Source: Pseudomonas peli (GTDB taxonomy: Bacteria; Pseudomonadota; Gammaproteobacteria; Pseudomonadales; Pseudomonadaceae). From it: 64,000 bases of DNA. The notes under the pieces are model-generated. The model did not search any database, was not told the DNA's origin, and saw nothing but the letters and a program-made list of their open reading frames with translations. The stretch lies in NCBI RefSeq assembly GCF_900099645.1, contig NZ_FMTL01000001.1, positions 1,426,001 to 1,490,000 on the forward strand, written 5' to 3'. The position numbers were made by a program, and so were the translations under genes. Numbering within the stretch: the stretch's first letter is position 1; each line of letters starts with the position of its first letter. Below are positions 1 to 8,828 of this stretch, piece by piece.

Positions 1-658
1 TGTTCAGTGGTTGCAATTCAAGCTGACCACTGGGAGCTACACGGTACAACCCCGCCACATGGAACGAGCCATATTGTGCCAACAAGTTCATGATCGACTC
101 AGCGAGCGCGGCCAACGCATCGTCACCACGGGGTAACGCACGCAATTGGCTGCGCAAGCCTAACAGCGAGCTGCGCAAGCTGCGGTCATTGCCTGCCACA
201 CGCTGCTCAAGGCGGTCGTGAGAGATCCGTAGCATGTAGTGCGTGCGCGTAAACGCATCCAAACGCAGCTGCCGATAGTCGTTGGCCATGTCCAGGCGTT
301 CCAGACGACGCTCCCAGATGTCGCGAAACTCCCCCACCAGCATGCCGGTAATCAGAACGCCAACGATGAACGAATCCGGTATGTCCTGATACACCACATA
401 ACCGCTCGCGCGGTAGGCAAACAAAACCAACACCAGCAGCACCGCACTGATCAGGCCATGCATAAAGCCATAGCGCATACCCAGCAACAGGGGCGCCAAC
501 ACCAACCATGGGAAAGTGTTGTGTACCAACATTGGATCATGAGGTGACAGCCAATACCCCAGGCCCAGTCCCAGCCCAGTCAGTATCAGTGTTTCCAGCC
601 ACGAAACGTGCGAACTGGCACGTGGGGCTAGCGTGAAATCCTTGTGCGCCGAGTCCAT
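1..658 (-). CDS. pelD: PelD, Pel polysaccharide c-di-GMP receptor (N-terminal part, cut by the window edge)
   Basis: Inner-membrane regulator of Pel exopolysaccharide export; in the family it binds cyclic di-GMP through a GAF plus degenerate GGDEF module and so activates polymerisation by PelF. The frame opens at an ATG at 658 (MDSAHKDFTLAPRASS) and stays open to base 1, giving about 219 residues with no stop. Hydrophobic segments lie at about residues 22-37, 45-62, 63-85 and 93-110, matching the four-helix membrane part of PelD. A charged linker (about 113-165) follows, then the start of the GAF domain. The GGDEF-like domain with the ligand-binding residues lies outside the window, so c-di-GMP binding cannot be confirmed here. 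It starts 5 bases after the pelC stop, in the usual Pel order, which makes the assignment secure. Confidence 0.9.
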   Translation of the reverse strand, partial: MDSAHKDFTLAPRASSHVSWLETLILTGLGLGLGYWLSPHDPMLVHNTFPWLVLAPLLLGMRYGFMHGLISAVLLVLVLFAYRASGYVVYQDIPDSFIVGVLITGMLVGEFRDIWERRLERLDMANDYRQLRLDAFTRTHYMLRISHDRLEQRVAGNDRSLRSSLLGLRSQLRALPRGDDALAALAESIMNLLAQYGSFHVAGLYRVAPSGQLELQPLN

Positions 659-663
659 AACAA

Positions 664-1182
664 TTACTCGAGCGACAAATCGCCAATAAGCTCACGCAAC
701 ACTTTTTGCGCAGTCCCTGCCAGGCTTTCGCGTGACCAGCCGGCGCGAGCGCCACTGCTGCTCCACACTACACGGCCACTGTTCGGTTCGATGATCTGCA
801 GGCTAATACCCACGGCTGGCTCGCCATCGAGACCGCTTTTGTATTGCCATTCATCAACACTGCCGCTGACAACGTAATCAAGGTTTTCCTGACGCGCCCA
901 CGCCAATGCCTGATTAAAGCGTTCACGATCATCCAGCAGGGGCATTTCATCTTGTGTAACGACGGGGTACAGCCGAGGGCGCAATCCCTCCTCGGCCATT
1001 ACACTGAGCAAAATGTGCTCGCTGCGCTCACCCGCTTGCGGTGCTTGGGAATAATTGATCAGCGGCAGCAGCCCCCACTGTGCGTCACGCGGTAGCGATT
1101 CACTCGCTTCGCGGGTGAAGCTTGAACAGCCCGTGACCAAAAGTGCAACGGCCATCAGGGCCAGGCAGCGAATGGATAACAT
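664..1182 (-). CDS. pelC: PelC, outer-membrane lipoprotein of the Pel exporter
   Basis: Periplasmic lipoprotein that in P. aeruginosa forms a dodecameric ring under the PelB pore and funnels the cationic Pel polymer outwards. The 172-residue product begins with a lipoprotein signal: a short basic start, a hydrophobic core and the lipobox LVTGC (Cys 19), followed by SSF. Asp is not present at position +2, consistent with outer-membrane sorting. Length matches the family (about 170). It lies 27 bases after pelB and 5 bases before pelD in one minus-strand operon. Confidence 0.93.
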   Translation of the reverse strand: MLSIRCLALMAVALLVTGCSSFTREASESLPRDAQWGLLPLINYSQAPQAGERSEHILLSVMAEEGLRPRLYPVVTQDEMPLLDDRERFNQALAWARQENLDYVVSGSVDEWQYKSGLDGEPAVGISLQIIEPNSGRVVWSSSGARAGWSRESLAGTAQKVLRELIGDLSLE

Positions 1183-1209
1183 CGTGTATTTCTCCTGTTA
1201 AATCTCTGA

Positions 1210-4200
1210 TCAACGCCCAAAACGGGCGCTATAGGTCAAACCAAAAGTCCCACCCGCCTCGCCACCACCACTGCGCGGTGCCGATTGGTAACCGAAGGTG
1301 ACGGCTAGCTCGTCATCACCCAACACTTCCACACCCAAGCCGGTATTGATTGCGTAATTGAACTCTTGCTCGGTCCACTGCCAACCTGCGAGTACGTCGA
1401 CCAGCCAGGTGTACTGAGCGCGCCCACGGTTCAGTGCACCGGGAAAACCACGCCGCCAAGTACTGCCGACATACAACTGGCCGAAACGCTCCTGCAGCAG
1501 GTCACTCGCCACGGCACCTTCAATATTCAATGGCCCGCCATTGGGCACACTGATGGTGTCACCTTGCTCGTCAATCTCCTGCCGTGTACTCAGAAGATCG
1601 GGATCAATACCACTTTCTAAACGGTTGTTCTGGTAGTTCACACCGCTGCGCAGTAACCAGGCGGGCCCCTCAAAAAATACTGCATGCGTGAGTTCGAGGT
1701 TGAACTCTTCACCATTGCCAATCGCATCGCCCTGACGCGTCGCAAACCGCTGATGCCCCAGCGACCAGTTGAGTTGATCACGCGCGGAGAAGCTGTGCCG
1801 TCCACTGACATTCAGGCCATCACGCATGCCCAATGCCCGCAGCAGTCCACCCTGATCAGTTTCCCGATGCCAGTCCAGCCCTAGCTGCAGTTCATCACGC
1901 GAGGACACCTGCCACGAACGCAAAACGCCAAACCCCAGGCGATCCTCATCAGTGCGTAAACTGCCATCAAAAGTCAGGGCAAAAGCGCCATCGCTCAGTT
2001 CACGCTGCAACATCAACTTGGCATTTCTCTCGCGACCCAGCACATCACTGTCGAGCGTCTCACCGTCATACTGCGCCTGGCTGAGCCTCACGTCGGCATA
2101 CCAGTCGTTGCCTACGTGCCGGGCTATTTGCAGAGACGGGCCGTACAGGTCAATACCGCCAAAGTCACGCTGCATCCAGCCAAGCTGCATGCCCTGCGGC
2201 ATGCGCTCGTGCAGTTCCACAGTCTGACGCAGCAACTGCTGGCGCACACCGGAGACCTGTTCATCCGACAGACTGGCCAAGCCTTCACCTAGTGCCGCAC
2301 CACTGCGACCCAAGCGAGTAAGCGCCTCGACACGCTGAGAGGGGTCAAGCCCACCCTCCGCAAGCATATGCTCAAGCTGTTGGCGGTTCTGCGCACGCAG
2401 CGCTTCTTGTAGCTGCTCATAGCGACTGATGCTTAACCCTTGAATGCGCGCCCAGGCCAGCCATTGATCTTTCAACGCTGCCTGATTGCTGGCATCAAGT
2501 TGAGTGAGAAACTGAGTGAACCAGACTTGCAACATTGGCAATGAGCCGTCCTGCCACATCAGCGCCTGGCGCTCGGCACTGCGCATAGACTGCGTACCGC
2601 CTACCAGGCGCAAGTACATGCTGTAACGTTCAGGATTGCCTGCCAATTGCCCAGGCTTAATGCGCGACAGTAGAAACGTGCGTAGGCGCAAGGCCTTGTC
2701 CGCATAGCCCGCACCTTCAAGGGCGTCGGCATAGGCGGACTGAACCAACCAGTCACCAGGGCGCAACTTTAGGTACATTCTGAACCAGCCCAGTGCCGGC
2801 CCCGTGCGGTTTAACAGCATATTGGCACTGGCGAATGGCAGCCACAGTTCACCGTCATTGGCAGCTAAAGCCCGCCATTGTTGCAGCAAAACCGGCAGCT
2901 CATCTCGGCGACCCTGATCAATAAACAGCCAAAGCAAGCGCTGACGAAATACGTTCTGATCCGGGTATAGGCTCAACCCCAGGCGATAAATACGCTCGGC
3001 CTCATCTATTCGCCCGCTCCGGCTGGCGAGCACGCCGCGCGCGCTCAACACCGAGGCTTGCCGCGCACCACTAGGCGAGCGGCTGGCTTGGTCGACCAGC
3101 GCCTGCAGTTGCTGCCACTCCCCCAATTGTTCCGCCAGGCTCAGCGCACTGCTCAACCGTCTTGGATCCGCATTACGCTGCCAACTCTGAATCAGCAGAG
3201 CCAAGGCCTTTTCGGGGGCTTGCTGGGTATAAATATGGATCAAACGCTCTTCGGCATTACTGCCTAGCGTTCCATCCAGCGCCAAGAGCCGCTCGTATGC
3301 AGCACGCACATCATCGTCGCGCTCCAGTTCCCAGGCGAGGTTACCGCGCAGAAACCAGTAATCGCTGCTTTCCACCTGAGTATTATCGATAGCATCCAGC
3401 ACAGCCCAGGCCGCAGGCGCATCAAACCGCGCCCAATCCACTTCCGCCCACCGTACCCGCTGTTCGATGGTCAAACCGAAGCGTTTATCTATCTCGGCCC
3501 ACAAGTGGGACTCCTGCTCATATTGCAAGGTATGTTCAAGAATCTGCTGCAGACGCACCCAGGCGATCTTCTGCTCGGGGTACTGCCGCACATAGCTGCG
3601 CAACCAAGCCTCACCCTGCTCAGGTGTACCCCGCGATTGATGGCTGTAAACCAATGCATCCAGCTCTTCATCGGTTAGCCGGCGCTGTTGCGCCAACTGT
3701 GCCAACAAGGGAATTGCTTGATCAAAGTCAAACAGCTGGGCAGCCAGGCGCCAGGCATGCTCGCGCATGGCGGCATCCTCTGTGAGCTGCAAGGCCATCA
3801 CCCAATAAAGCAGTGCGTCCTGGGGTCGTGCGGTCCACTCCGCCAGCTTGGCCATTTGCGACAACAGTTCAAGGTCATCAGGTCTATCGTGGAGCAACAC
3901 CTGCCCGGTCGCCCACGCACGCTCAAGGTCACCGGCGGCCAGGTGCAGCCGCATTTCCACGGCTAACGCCTCAGGATCTTCAGGACGCTGGGAACGCCAG
4001 CGCTCCACGAACAATTCGGCCAAATCATAACGATGACTGCCGACGGAGGCCCTCACCGCTGCCTCCAACAGAACAGTGTCTGTTCCGTCCAACTCAAGCA
4101 TGTGCTGACTGAGCAACTCCACCGCACGCTCGCCGCGCTCAGCGGACAACAGGCTATAGAAAGCCTGCTCAAGAAAGGCCATACGCGCGCCTGGGGTGGC

Positions 4201-4815
4201 TGCGGACGCCATCAACTCCAAGTACAAATCAGCGGCTAACTGAGCGTTACCACTGGCGAGGTACCATTTCGCGGCCTCGCCAAGCCATTCCACTTGACGC
4301 GCGGGGTCACGTGCTGCCAATTCAGCATAAACTGGCGCCGCCAGTGCCGGCGCACCCAACGCTAAGGCATATTTCGCCATACGCAATCGTTGAGCATCGG
4401 ACAACACCGAACGATCGAGCGCAGCAAAGCTTTCAATCAGCTGTTTCTTGAGGGAAGGTTCAATACCTTGCGGGTCGGCCAATGCCTGCAAAGCATCAAG
4501 CTCAGCACGGTAAAAAGGGAGGCTGTCTACTCCCGCGGGGCTGAGTTTGAGCAGATGGCTGCGTGCGCGTGGGTAATCACCCAAGGCAATCAATTGCTCA
4601 ATCAGGCTGAGGCGCAGCGCCTGGTCTTGAGGGTGCGCCTCAAGCAGGAGCTCCGAATAGTTGATCGATACGGCATCTGGCTGCTTGCCGTCTGGCAGAA
4701 ATGCATCCTCGCCTTTATAGACCAACACCAGCAGGCCACCGACGAGTAGAGCAACCAGCAACAGGGTCCATGGGCTCAGCAAACGCCTAGTTTTAACGGC
4801 AGGTGAGTTGGGCAT
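1210..4815 (-). CDS. pelB: PelB, TPR scaffold and outer-membrane porin of Pel export
   Basis: Large Pel secretion protein of 1201 residues, close to the roughly 1190 known for P. aeruginosa. An N-terminal membrane anchor (about residues 10-32, rich in Leu/Val) is followed by a long alpha-helical tetratricopeptide-repeat region (about 60-820), which in the family recruits PelA in the periplasm. The last 300 residues or so are rich in alternating polar and aromatic residues and end in an aromatic-x-Arg C-terminus (ARFGR), the pattern of an outer-membrane beta-barrel. The ATG at 4815 is preferred over the adjacent TTG at 4818. The gene overlaps the 3' end of pelA by 23 bases, suggesting translational coupling. 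Confidence 0.95.
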   Translation of the reverse strand: MPNSPAVKTRRLLSPWTLLLVALLVGGLLVLVYKGEDAFLPDGKQPDAVSINYSELLLEAHPQDQALRLSLIEQLIALGDYPRARSHLLKLSPAGVDSLPFYRAELDALQALADPQGIEPSLKKQLIESFAALDRSVLSDAQRLRMAKYALALGAPALAAPVYAELAARDPARQVEWLGEAAKWYLASGNAQLAADLYLELMASAATPGARMAFLEQAFYSLLSAERGERAVELLSQHMLELDGTDTVLLEAAVRASVGSHRYDLAELFVERWRSQRPEDPEALAVEMRLHLAAGDLERAWATGQVLLHDRPDDLELLSQMAKLAEWTARPQDALLYWVMALQLTEDAAMREHAWRLAAQLFDFDQAIPLLAQLAQQRRLTDEELDALVYSHQSRGTPEQGEAWLRSYVRQYPEQKIAWVRLQQILEHTLQYEQESHLWAEIDKRFGLTIEQRVRWAEVDWARFDAPAAWAVLDAIDNTQVESSDYWFLRGNLAWELERDDDVRAAYERLLALDGTLGSNAEERLIHIYTQQAPEKALALLIQSWQRNADPRRLSSALSLAEQLGEWQQLQALVDQASRSPSGARQASVLSARGVLASRSGRIDEAERIYRLGLSLYPDQNVFRQRLLWLFIDQGRRDELPVLLQQWRALAANDGELWLPFASANMLLNRTGPALGWFRMYLKLRPGDWLVQSAYADALEGAGYADKALRLRTFLLSRIKPGQLAGNPERYSMYLRLVGGTQSMRSAERQALMWQDGSLPMLQVWFTQFLTQLDASNQAALKDQWLAWARIQGLSISRYEQLQEALRAQNRQQLEHMLAEGGLDPSQRVEALTRLGRSGAALGEGLASLSDEQVSGVRQQLLRQTVELHERMPQGMQLGWMQRDFGGIDLYGPSLQIARHVGNDWYADVRLSQAQYDGETLDSDVLGRERNAKLMLQRELSDGAFALTFDGSLRTDEDRLGFGVLRSWQVSSRDELQLGLDWHRETDQGGLLRALGMRDGLNVSGRHSFSARDQLNWSLGHQRFATRQGDAIGNGEEFNLELTHAVFFEGPAWLLRSGVNYQNNRLESGIDPDLLSTRQEIDEQGDTISVPNGGPLNIEGAVASDLLQERFGQLYVGSTWRRGFPGALNRGRAQYTWLVDVLAGWQWTEQEFNYAINTGLGVEVLGDDELAVTFGYQSAPRSGGGEAGGTFGLTYSARFGR

Positions 4816-7600
4816 CAAGCACCTGCTTCAGTGGCACATCAAAATGCGATAACCCCTGCCGCTGAAGTCCAGCGTATGTTTTCCCCGCCACGACCAGGCT
4901 GCAACTGCCAGTTGCACGAACACTGAAGTTCAACGGCAGGTTGCCCGCGAACGACAGGCGCACGCGTTGATCATCCAAATAATCCCACGCCAGCAATGGC
5001 AGGCTGGCTTGTTCAAGCGATGGACGCGGATCGCGCTGATCACGCAAGACCAGCACAGCGTGGTCACGGCTTAAATGAACATAGCGGCCTTGGGGCAGAT
5101 CACGCACACCAGCAATACCCTCAGAACGAAGCAGATCAGGCCAACCCATTGCTGGGTCAAGTCGCACAGTACGCAACCCGTCCATCGCGCGGATTTGCCA
5201 ACTCCCATCACTGCGCTTGGCCAAGCTGGCTTGATAGAGACCATGCATGCGTGGAATGTAATCGCTCATCCACAGCGAGATGGGCTGCTGATCCTGCATA
5301 TCACGGTAAATATCGTGCATCACCTTGATGGAGGCTTGTTTAGTGCCTGAGTAGAAGTGGTAGTACAGGTGAAGCCCGCGCAGTCTGCGTGGTTTATCGG
5401 TCAGCGCGAAGGTTTCCATCACCCCGCGGAAACCGTAATACGGACCGGTCCACAAGTTGGTGTAGACGTTCTCGTTAATCACCGGCGCATAGTAGTGAGG
5501 CCCCCCCGCAGTCGGCCGAATCAGCGGATAGAGGCCTGTGAGTGATGGGTAGGCATTGGTCAATGCCGTATTGCCGCCATTGACGTTGGCCAGGCCGCTG
5601 TCGTAAGCCAGCTTGATGGTGGCAGCATCCGGCATGGCATCACCCGACCAGAACACCATTTTCACTGGCTTTTTAGCCGTGGTGAGGCGCTGATTGATGT
5701 AGTCCCGTGACCCGACAATTTCACGCGTGAAATCCAGCTTGTCATACCCCGGAATCGCCATCATGTAGCCATATTCCGGGTTGAAGCCCTCACGCTTTGC
5801 GGCCGACTCAGGTTGCCAGAAAAAAGGATGGCTGAAGGTATGTGTGGCCACTTCTACTTTGTCGTCAGCCAGGATTTCGCGGGCAACCGGCTCAAGTTCA
5901 CGAGCAAGGTGAGGGTACTTCCCACGCGGCCCGACCTCGCCCTCAATCACCGAGACAGAAGTCAAAAAGGGATTGGGCCGGATGAACTCCTTGAGAACGG
6001 CAACGCCGGAATAAGGCGTACCGGGGATCTCGGCGCGAGAGACGAACCCATCACCATCGATGTGCACAGTGGCGATGCGGCGACCATTCTCAGTGGTGGC
6101 ATCGGGCCTGGGCATGACCTGCAATTGCAATGCACGCTGCAAGAAGTCAAAGGGGTCGAGAATCCAACGGCGTTGCCCCTGCGCCTCTTCGAACACATAA
6201 GGTGACAGTGCAATCCCGCCCCACGCCCCGATAGCAACGGGCGTGTAAACACCTGGCTCACGGCCCTTCAGCGCCAGCACTGGCTGAGTATCCCCATCAA
6301 GCATAGTCAACGCAGGCAAATCGCGGCTGCGCGCTACCAGCGGCGCCTCGAAGCTACCCAACAATTTAGCATCGTGCTCGACCACTTCCGCCGTTCCGCT
6401 CAAGGGCGCAGACATGAAGCGCAGCCCCAGGCGTTTGAGTACGCCATCGTTCTCAGTCGGCAACCCCGCAAAAATCGCCAGGGGGATATGCTCGTCCATG
6501 CGTGCAATGAGCCACTGATTAAAGGCCTGGGCATTGGCGGGCGAACCGCTGGTCATCCAGGTAATAACGCCTGCATACAACCCACTCATCGGCCCGACAG
6601 GCAATTCATCTGAGGGTAAGTAGTCCACCCTATAACCCAGGTACTCGAGCAATCCACCCAACGAGATATGGCCTGGGTTGTCCTCCATAGGCCCTTCACG
6701 GGGATCATAGATCAACGCAATTCGACGCGGCTGCACCTCGATCGAGCTGACCCCCAGGTAATTCAGGTCAGGCAGGGTGACATAAGGAATAAAGCCCTCA
6801 GATTGCAGCTTCCGCGCCAGCTCGCGAGCCTCATCGCGACGCTCTGGCGGCAAATAATCAATCGCAACGAGCGGAATACCCTGAGCGCGCAATGGCTGCA
6901 GGTGTAACTCAAGCCAATCACGATCGTCCTGAGGCACGACGCGGTATGAGCGCCTTGAAGCATCCCAGCCGGCATGAATTGACTCAACCGCCACGGCAGC
7001 AGCAACACCCGGCAACTCGGGCAACACCTCAAAGCCGCGATTGAAAAATAGCTTCAAGCTGGGTTCGCGACGGTGCAACTCAGCAAGAAAATCTCTCAGG
7101 GCAAGGCGCTGAGCCTCTCTTTCATCTTCAGGCAGCAACTGAAAGCTATCGAGGGTGTCGAGGAACAGACCTGAATACCCTGCGGCGCGAAGCTCAGCCG
7201 CGCGCTTTAGCAAATGCGCCCGCCACACCGGGGATGTCAACCGCATCACCTGGCTATTCCAGGCTTGGTTGCGCACATTCTTTTCAGTCGACGCCTGCGC
7301 ACCCTCACCGACCACGGCCAAGTCGCCGTGAAACTCACCAACGGATAAGTAGGCAAACGGCTGACTGCCCTGAGCCCTCAGCAACTCCACATCTTTTTTC
7401 TGGACGTGCTCAGGCTCGAGCACGCTCCAATCGAACTGAGCAAGCTCGCTAAATGGCGGATTGGCGGCGTACCAGAACGCGACACTTTGCGGCACATCAG
7501 AGAATGCATAAGCGGAAGAAAGACAGCCTGAACAGGCCACCCAAGCGCCCAAAACATTAAGCAGCTGGCGACTCCAAAAACGGTTAAATCTAATAGCCAT
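4793..7600 (-). CDS. pelA: PelA, Pel polysaccharide deacetylase/hydrolase
   Basis: Periplasmic modification enzyme of Pel: in the family it removes N-acetyl groups from the polymer and also cleaves it. The product is 935 residues (P. aeruginosa PelA is about 950). It starts with a signal peptide ending near AYAF. A TIM-barrel glycoside-hydrolase-like domain spans about residues 40-290, and a middle alpha/beta domain follows. The polysaccharide deacetylase domain (about 505-800) shows the HIDGDGF metal/base motif near residue 513 and the HTFSHP motif (His-x3-His) near 586, the expected zinc-binding pair. It is the first gene of the operon. The ribosome-binding site is poor, so the exact start is a little uncertain, but the signal peptide fits. 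Confidence 0.95.
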   Translation of the reverse strand: MAIRFNRFWSRQLLNVLGAWVACSGCLSSAYAFSDVPQSVAFWYAANPPFSELAQFDWSVLEPEHVQKKDVELLRAQGSQPFAYLSVGEFHGDLAVVGEGAQASTEKNVRNQAWNSQVMRLTSPVWRAHLLKRAAELRAAGYSGLFLDTLDSFQLLPEDEREAQRLALRDFLAELHRREPSLKLFFNRGFEVLPELPGVAAAVAVESIHAGWDASRRSYRVVPQDDRDWLELHLQPLRAQGIPLVAIDYLPPERRDEARELARKLQSEGFIPYVTLPDLNYLGVSSIEVQPRRIALIYDPREGPMEDNPGHISLGGLLEYLGYRVDYLPSDELPVGPMSGLYAGVITWMTSGSPANAQAFNQWLIARMDEHIPLAIFAGLPTENDGVLKRLGLRFMSAPLSGTAEVVEHDAKLLGSFEAPLVARSRDLPALTMLDGDTQPVLALKGREPGVYTPVAIGAWGGIALSPYVFEEAQGQRRWILDPFDFLQRALQLQVMPRPDATTENGRRIATVHIDGDGFVSRAEIPGTPYSGVAVLKEFIRPNPFLTSVSVIEGEVGPRGKYPHLARELEPVAREILADDKVEVATHTFSHPFFWQPESAAKREGFNPEYGYMMAIPGYDKLDFTREIVGSRDYINQRLTTAKKPVKMVFWSGDAMPDAATIKLAYDSGLANVNGGNTALTNAYPSLTGLYPLIRPTAGGPHYYAPVINENVYTNLWTGPYYGFRGVMETFALTDKPRRLRGLHLYYHFYSGTKQASIKVMHDIYRDMQDQQPISLWMSDYIPRMHGLYQASLAKRSDGSWQIRAMDGLRTVRLDPAMGWPDLLRSEGIAGVRDLPQGRYVHLSRDHAVLVLRDQRDPRPSLEQASLPLLAWDYLDDQRVRLSFAGNLPLNFSVRATGSCSLVVAGKTYAGLQRQGLSHFDVPLKQVLDAQLTCR

Positions 7601-7930
7601 ACGAATTAACTAAAACCGACCTTGGTTAACCTTAAAAAACACTCGAATATAATAGAGCGCAATAAAATGCAAAGCCATTATTCACAACAGATACAAGCAG
7701 CGCAAGTTAATACACCAGAGTCATACAAATGACGCCAAACTTATAGCGAAGACAAGCCACTCATAACATATAAAGTTAATATAATTTTTAATTCACTAAA
7801 GCTTAAAACACTCAAGCAACTTTAATTTTAAACTCAAGCTAGCTGGGCAACAGCGACCCCGACGACGCATCGCCAGTAAAGACTCTCATTTCTAATAAAA
7901 CGCGCAAAACACCAGCCCCGCATCAATAAA
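7601..7930. other. AT-rich pel upstream region, no gene
   Basis: This 330-base stretch lies between the pelA start and the end of the tetR gene. It is clearly richer in A and T than the coding DNA around it and carries many TTAA/AATT runs. I find no convincing gene. On the minus strand a possible sigma-70 promoter sits at about 7648-7673 (a TTTGCA-like -35 and TATATT as -10, 16 bases apart). A FleQ-box-like palindrome lies further upstream at 7720-7733. Both would drive or control the pel operon. Confidence 0.5.
7720..7733. promoter_or_regulatory. FleQ-box-like palindrome upstream of pelA
   Basis: The 14-mer GTCATACAAATGAC is an inverted repeat (GTCAT, 4-base spacer, ATGAC). It resembles the FleQ consensus that I recall from P. 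aeruginosa pel (GTCANTAAATTGAC), matching the outer GTC/GAC blocks and missing three inner positions. It lies about 120 bases upstream of the pelA start. FleQ represses or activates pel depending on c-di-GMP. This is inference from motif and context only. Confidence 0.45.
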
Positions 7931-8593
7931 TCAACTCACTACTCGCTGCAACGGCACATACAACTTGGAGTAAAGAGCCTCTACGGCATCACGCGCCTGC
8001 GGCGCTATATAGCCACCTTCCAGCGCCAATACCTGATAGATGCCTCGACGCAGCATCTCTTGACTCAGGTCGCCAGGATTGCCACGGGTGGTGCAGAGAA
8101 AGCGCACCCAGGAGGTCATGATGATCCAACTGTTGAGGGTCAGCGCCTCGATTTGCGCCGCATCCATGAGCAGGATGCCGGCCTCGACAAAGCCCTGATA
8201 AATACCCTGCGCGCGCTGTAGGCAGCGCTGCGAGAACAGCTTGTAACGTTCAGCCAGCTCAGGGTCGCTGTCGAGCAGGTGTTCCAGGTCGCGGTGCAGA
8301 AAGCGGTAATGCCACATCGCCGCCAACAGCGCTTCGAGGTAAAAGGTCTTGTCCTGCACCGTCAGCGCACGACCTTCAGGACGGCGCAGGAAGGTGTCTA
8401 CCTGACGCTCATAGAGGGCAAACAACTCGGCGATGATCGCCTGCTTGTTACGGAAGTGGTAGTACAGGTTACCCGGCGAAATCCCCAGGTGCGCCGCGAT
8501 ATGGTTGGTGGTGACATTGCGCTCGCCCTGCGCATTAAACAGCGCCAGGCTTTCCTGAATGATGCGTTCGCGGGTTTTCAGTGGGACGGACAT
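7931..8593 (-). CDS. TetR/AcrR family transcriptional repressor
   Basis: A 220-residue one-component repressor. The N-terminal helix-turn-helix (about residues 8-55) has the TetR signature: TRERIIQESLALFNAQGERN, then a recognition helix with GISPGNLYYHFRNKQ. The remaining helical part is the ligand-binding/dimerisation domain. I chose the ATG at 8593 (MSVPLKTRER) because an upstream in-frame extension adds about 30 unlike residues and no TetR homology. It is divergent from the aldehyde dehydrogenase gene, and a perfect palindrome in that promoter (8735-8752) is its likely operator. The inducer is not evident; an aldehyde, alcohol or fatty-acid derivative linked to the neighbouring oxidoreductases is plausible. 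It corresponds by position to PA0367. Confidence 0.9.
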   Translation of the reverse strand: MSVPLKTRERIIQESLALFNAQGERNVTTNHIAAHLGISPGNLYYHFRNKQAIIAELFALYERQVDTFLRRPEGRALTVQDKTFYLEALLAAMWHYRFLHRDLEHLLDSDPELAERYKLFSQRCLQRAQGIYQGFVEAGILLMDAAQIEALTLNSWIIMTSWVRFLCTTRGNPGDLSQEMLRRGIYQVLALEGGYIAPQARDAVEALYSKLYVPLQRVVS

Positions 8594-8726
8594 AGCGGCT
8601 CGATCTCGACTCAAAAGCCCGGCAAAGGTACACGCAGAAACAGCCAAAGTGTTACCCGCGCACCAACTGGCATGCGGCACCAACTGTTCGATGGGCTGCG
8701 TCCGTCGGCTGGCCTCGGCATCCTAT

Positions 8727-8755
8727 TTGACAGATTAGAGCAATTGCTCTAAAAA
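8727..8755 (+). promoter_or_regulatory. Sigma-70 promoter of the aldehyde dehydrogenase operon
   Basis: A consensus -35 box TTGACA at 8727-8732 is followed, after exactly 17 bases, by TAAAAA at 8750-8755 as a weaker -10 box. The spacer contains the centre of an 18-base palindrome, so a bound dimer would block RNA polymerase. Transcription would start near 8762, about 65 bases before the dehydrogenase ATG. Confidence 0.6.
8735..8752. promoter_or_regulatory. Perfect 18-bp palindrome, likely TetR operator
   Basis: TTAGAGCAATTGCTCTAA reads identically on both strands. It lies between the -35 and -10 boxes of the forward promoter and overlaps the -10. The divergent tetR gene begins 141 bases away. 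Size, symmetry and placement are typical of TetR-family operators; binding is inferred. Confidence 0.65.
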
Positions 8756-8828
8756 TCCAGCACACCTTTTCTGCAGCGGCTCAGACCTTCTGACGCACTG
8801 CACTGCTGGAATGCCGAGGAGCAATACC

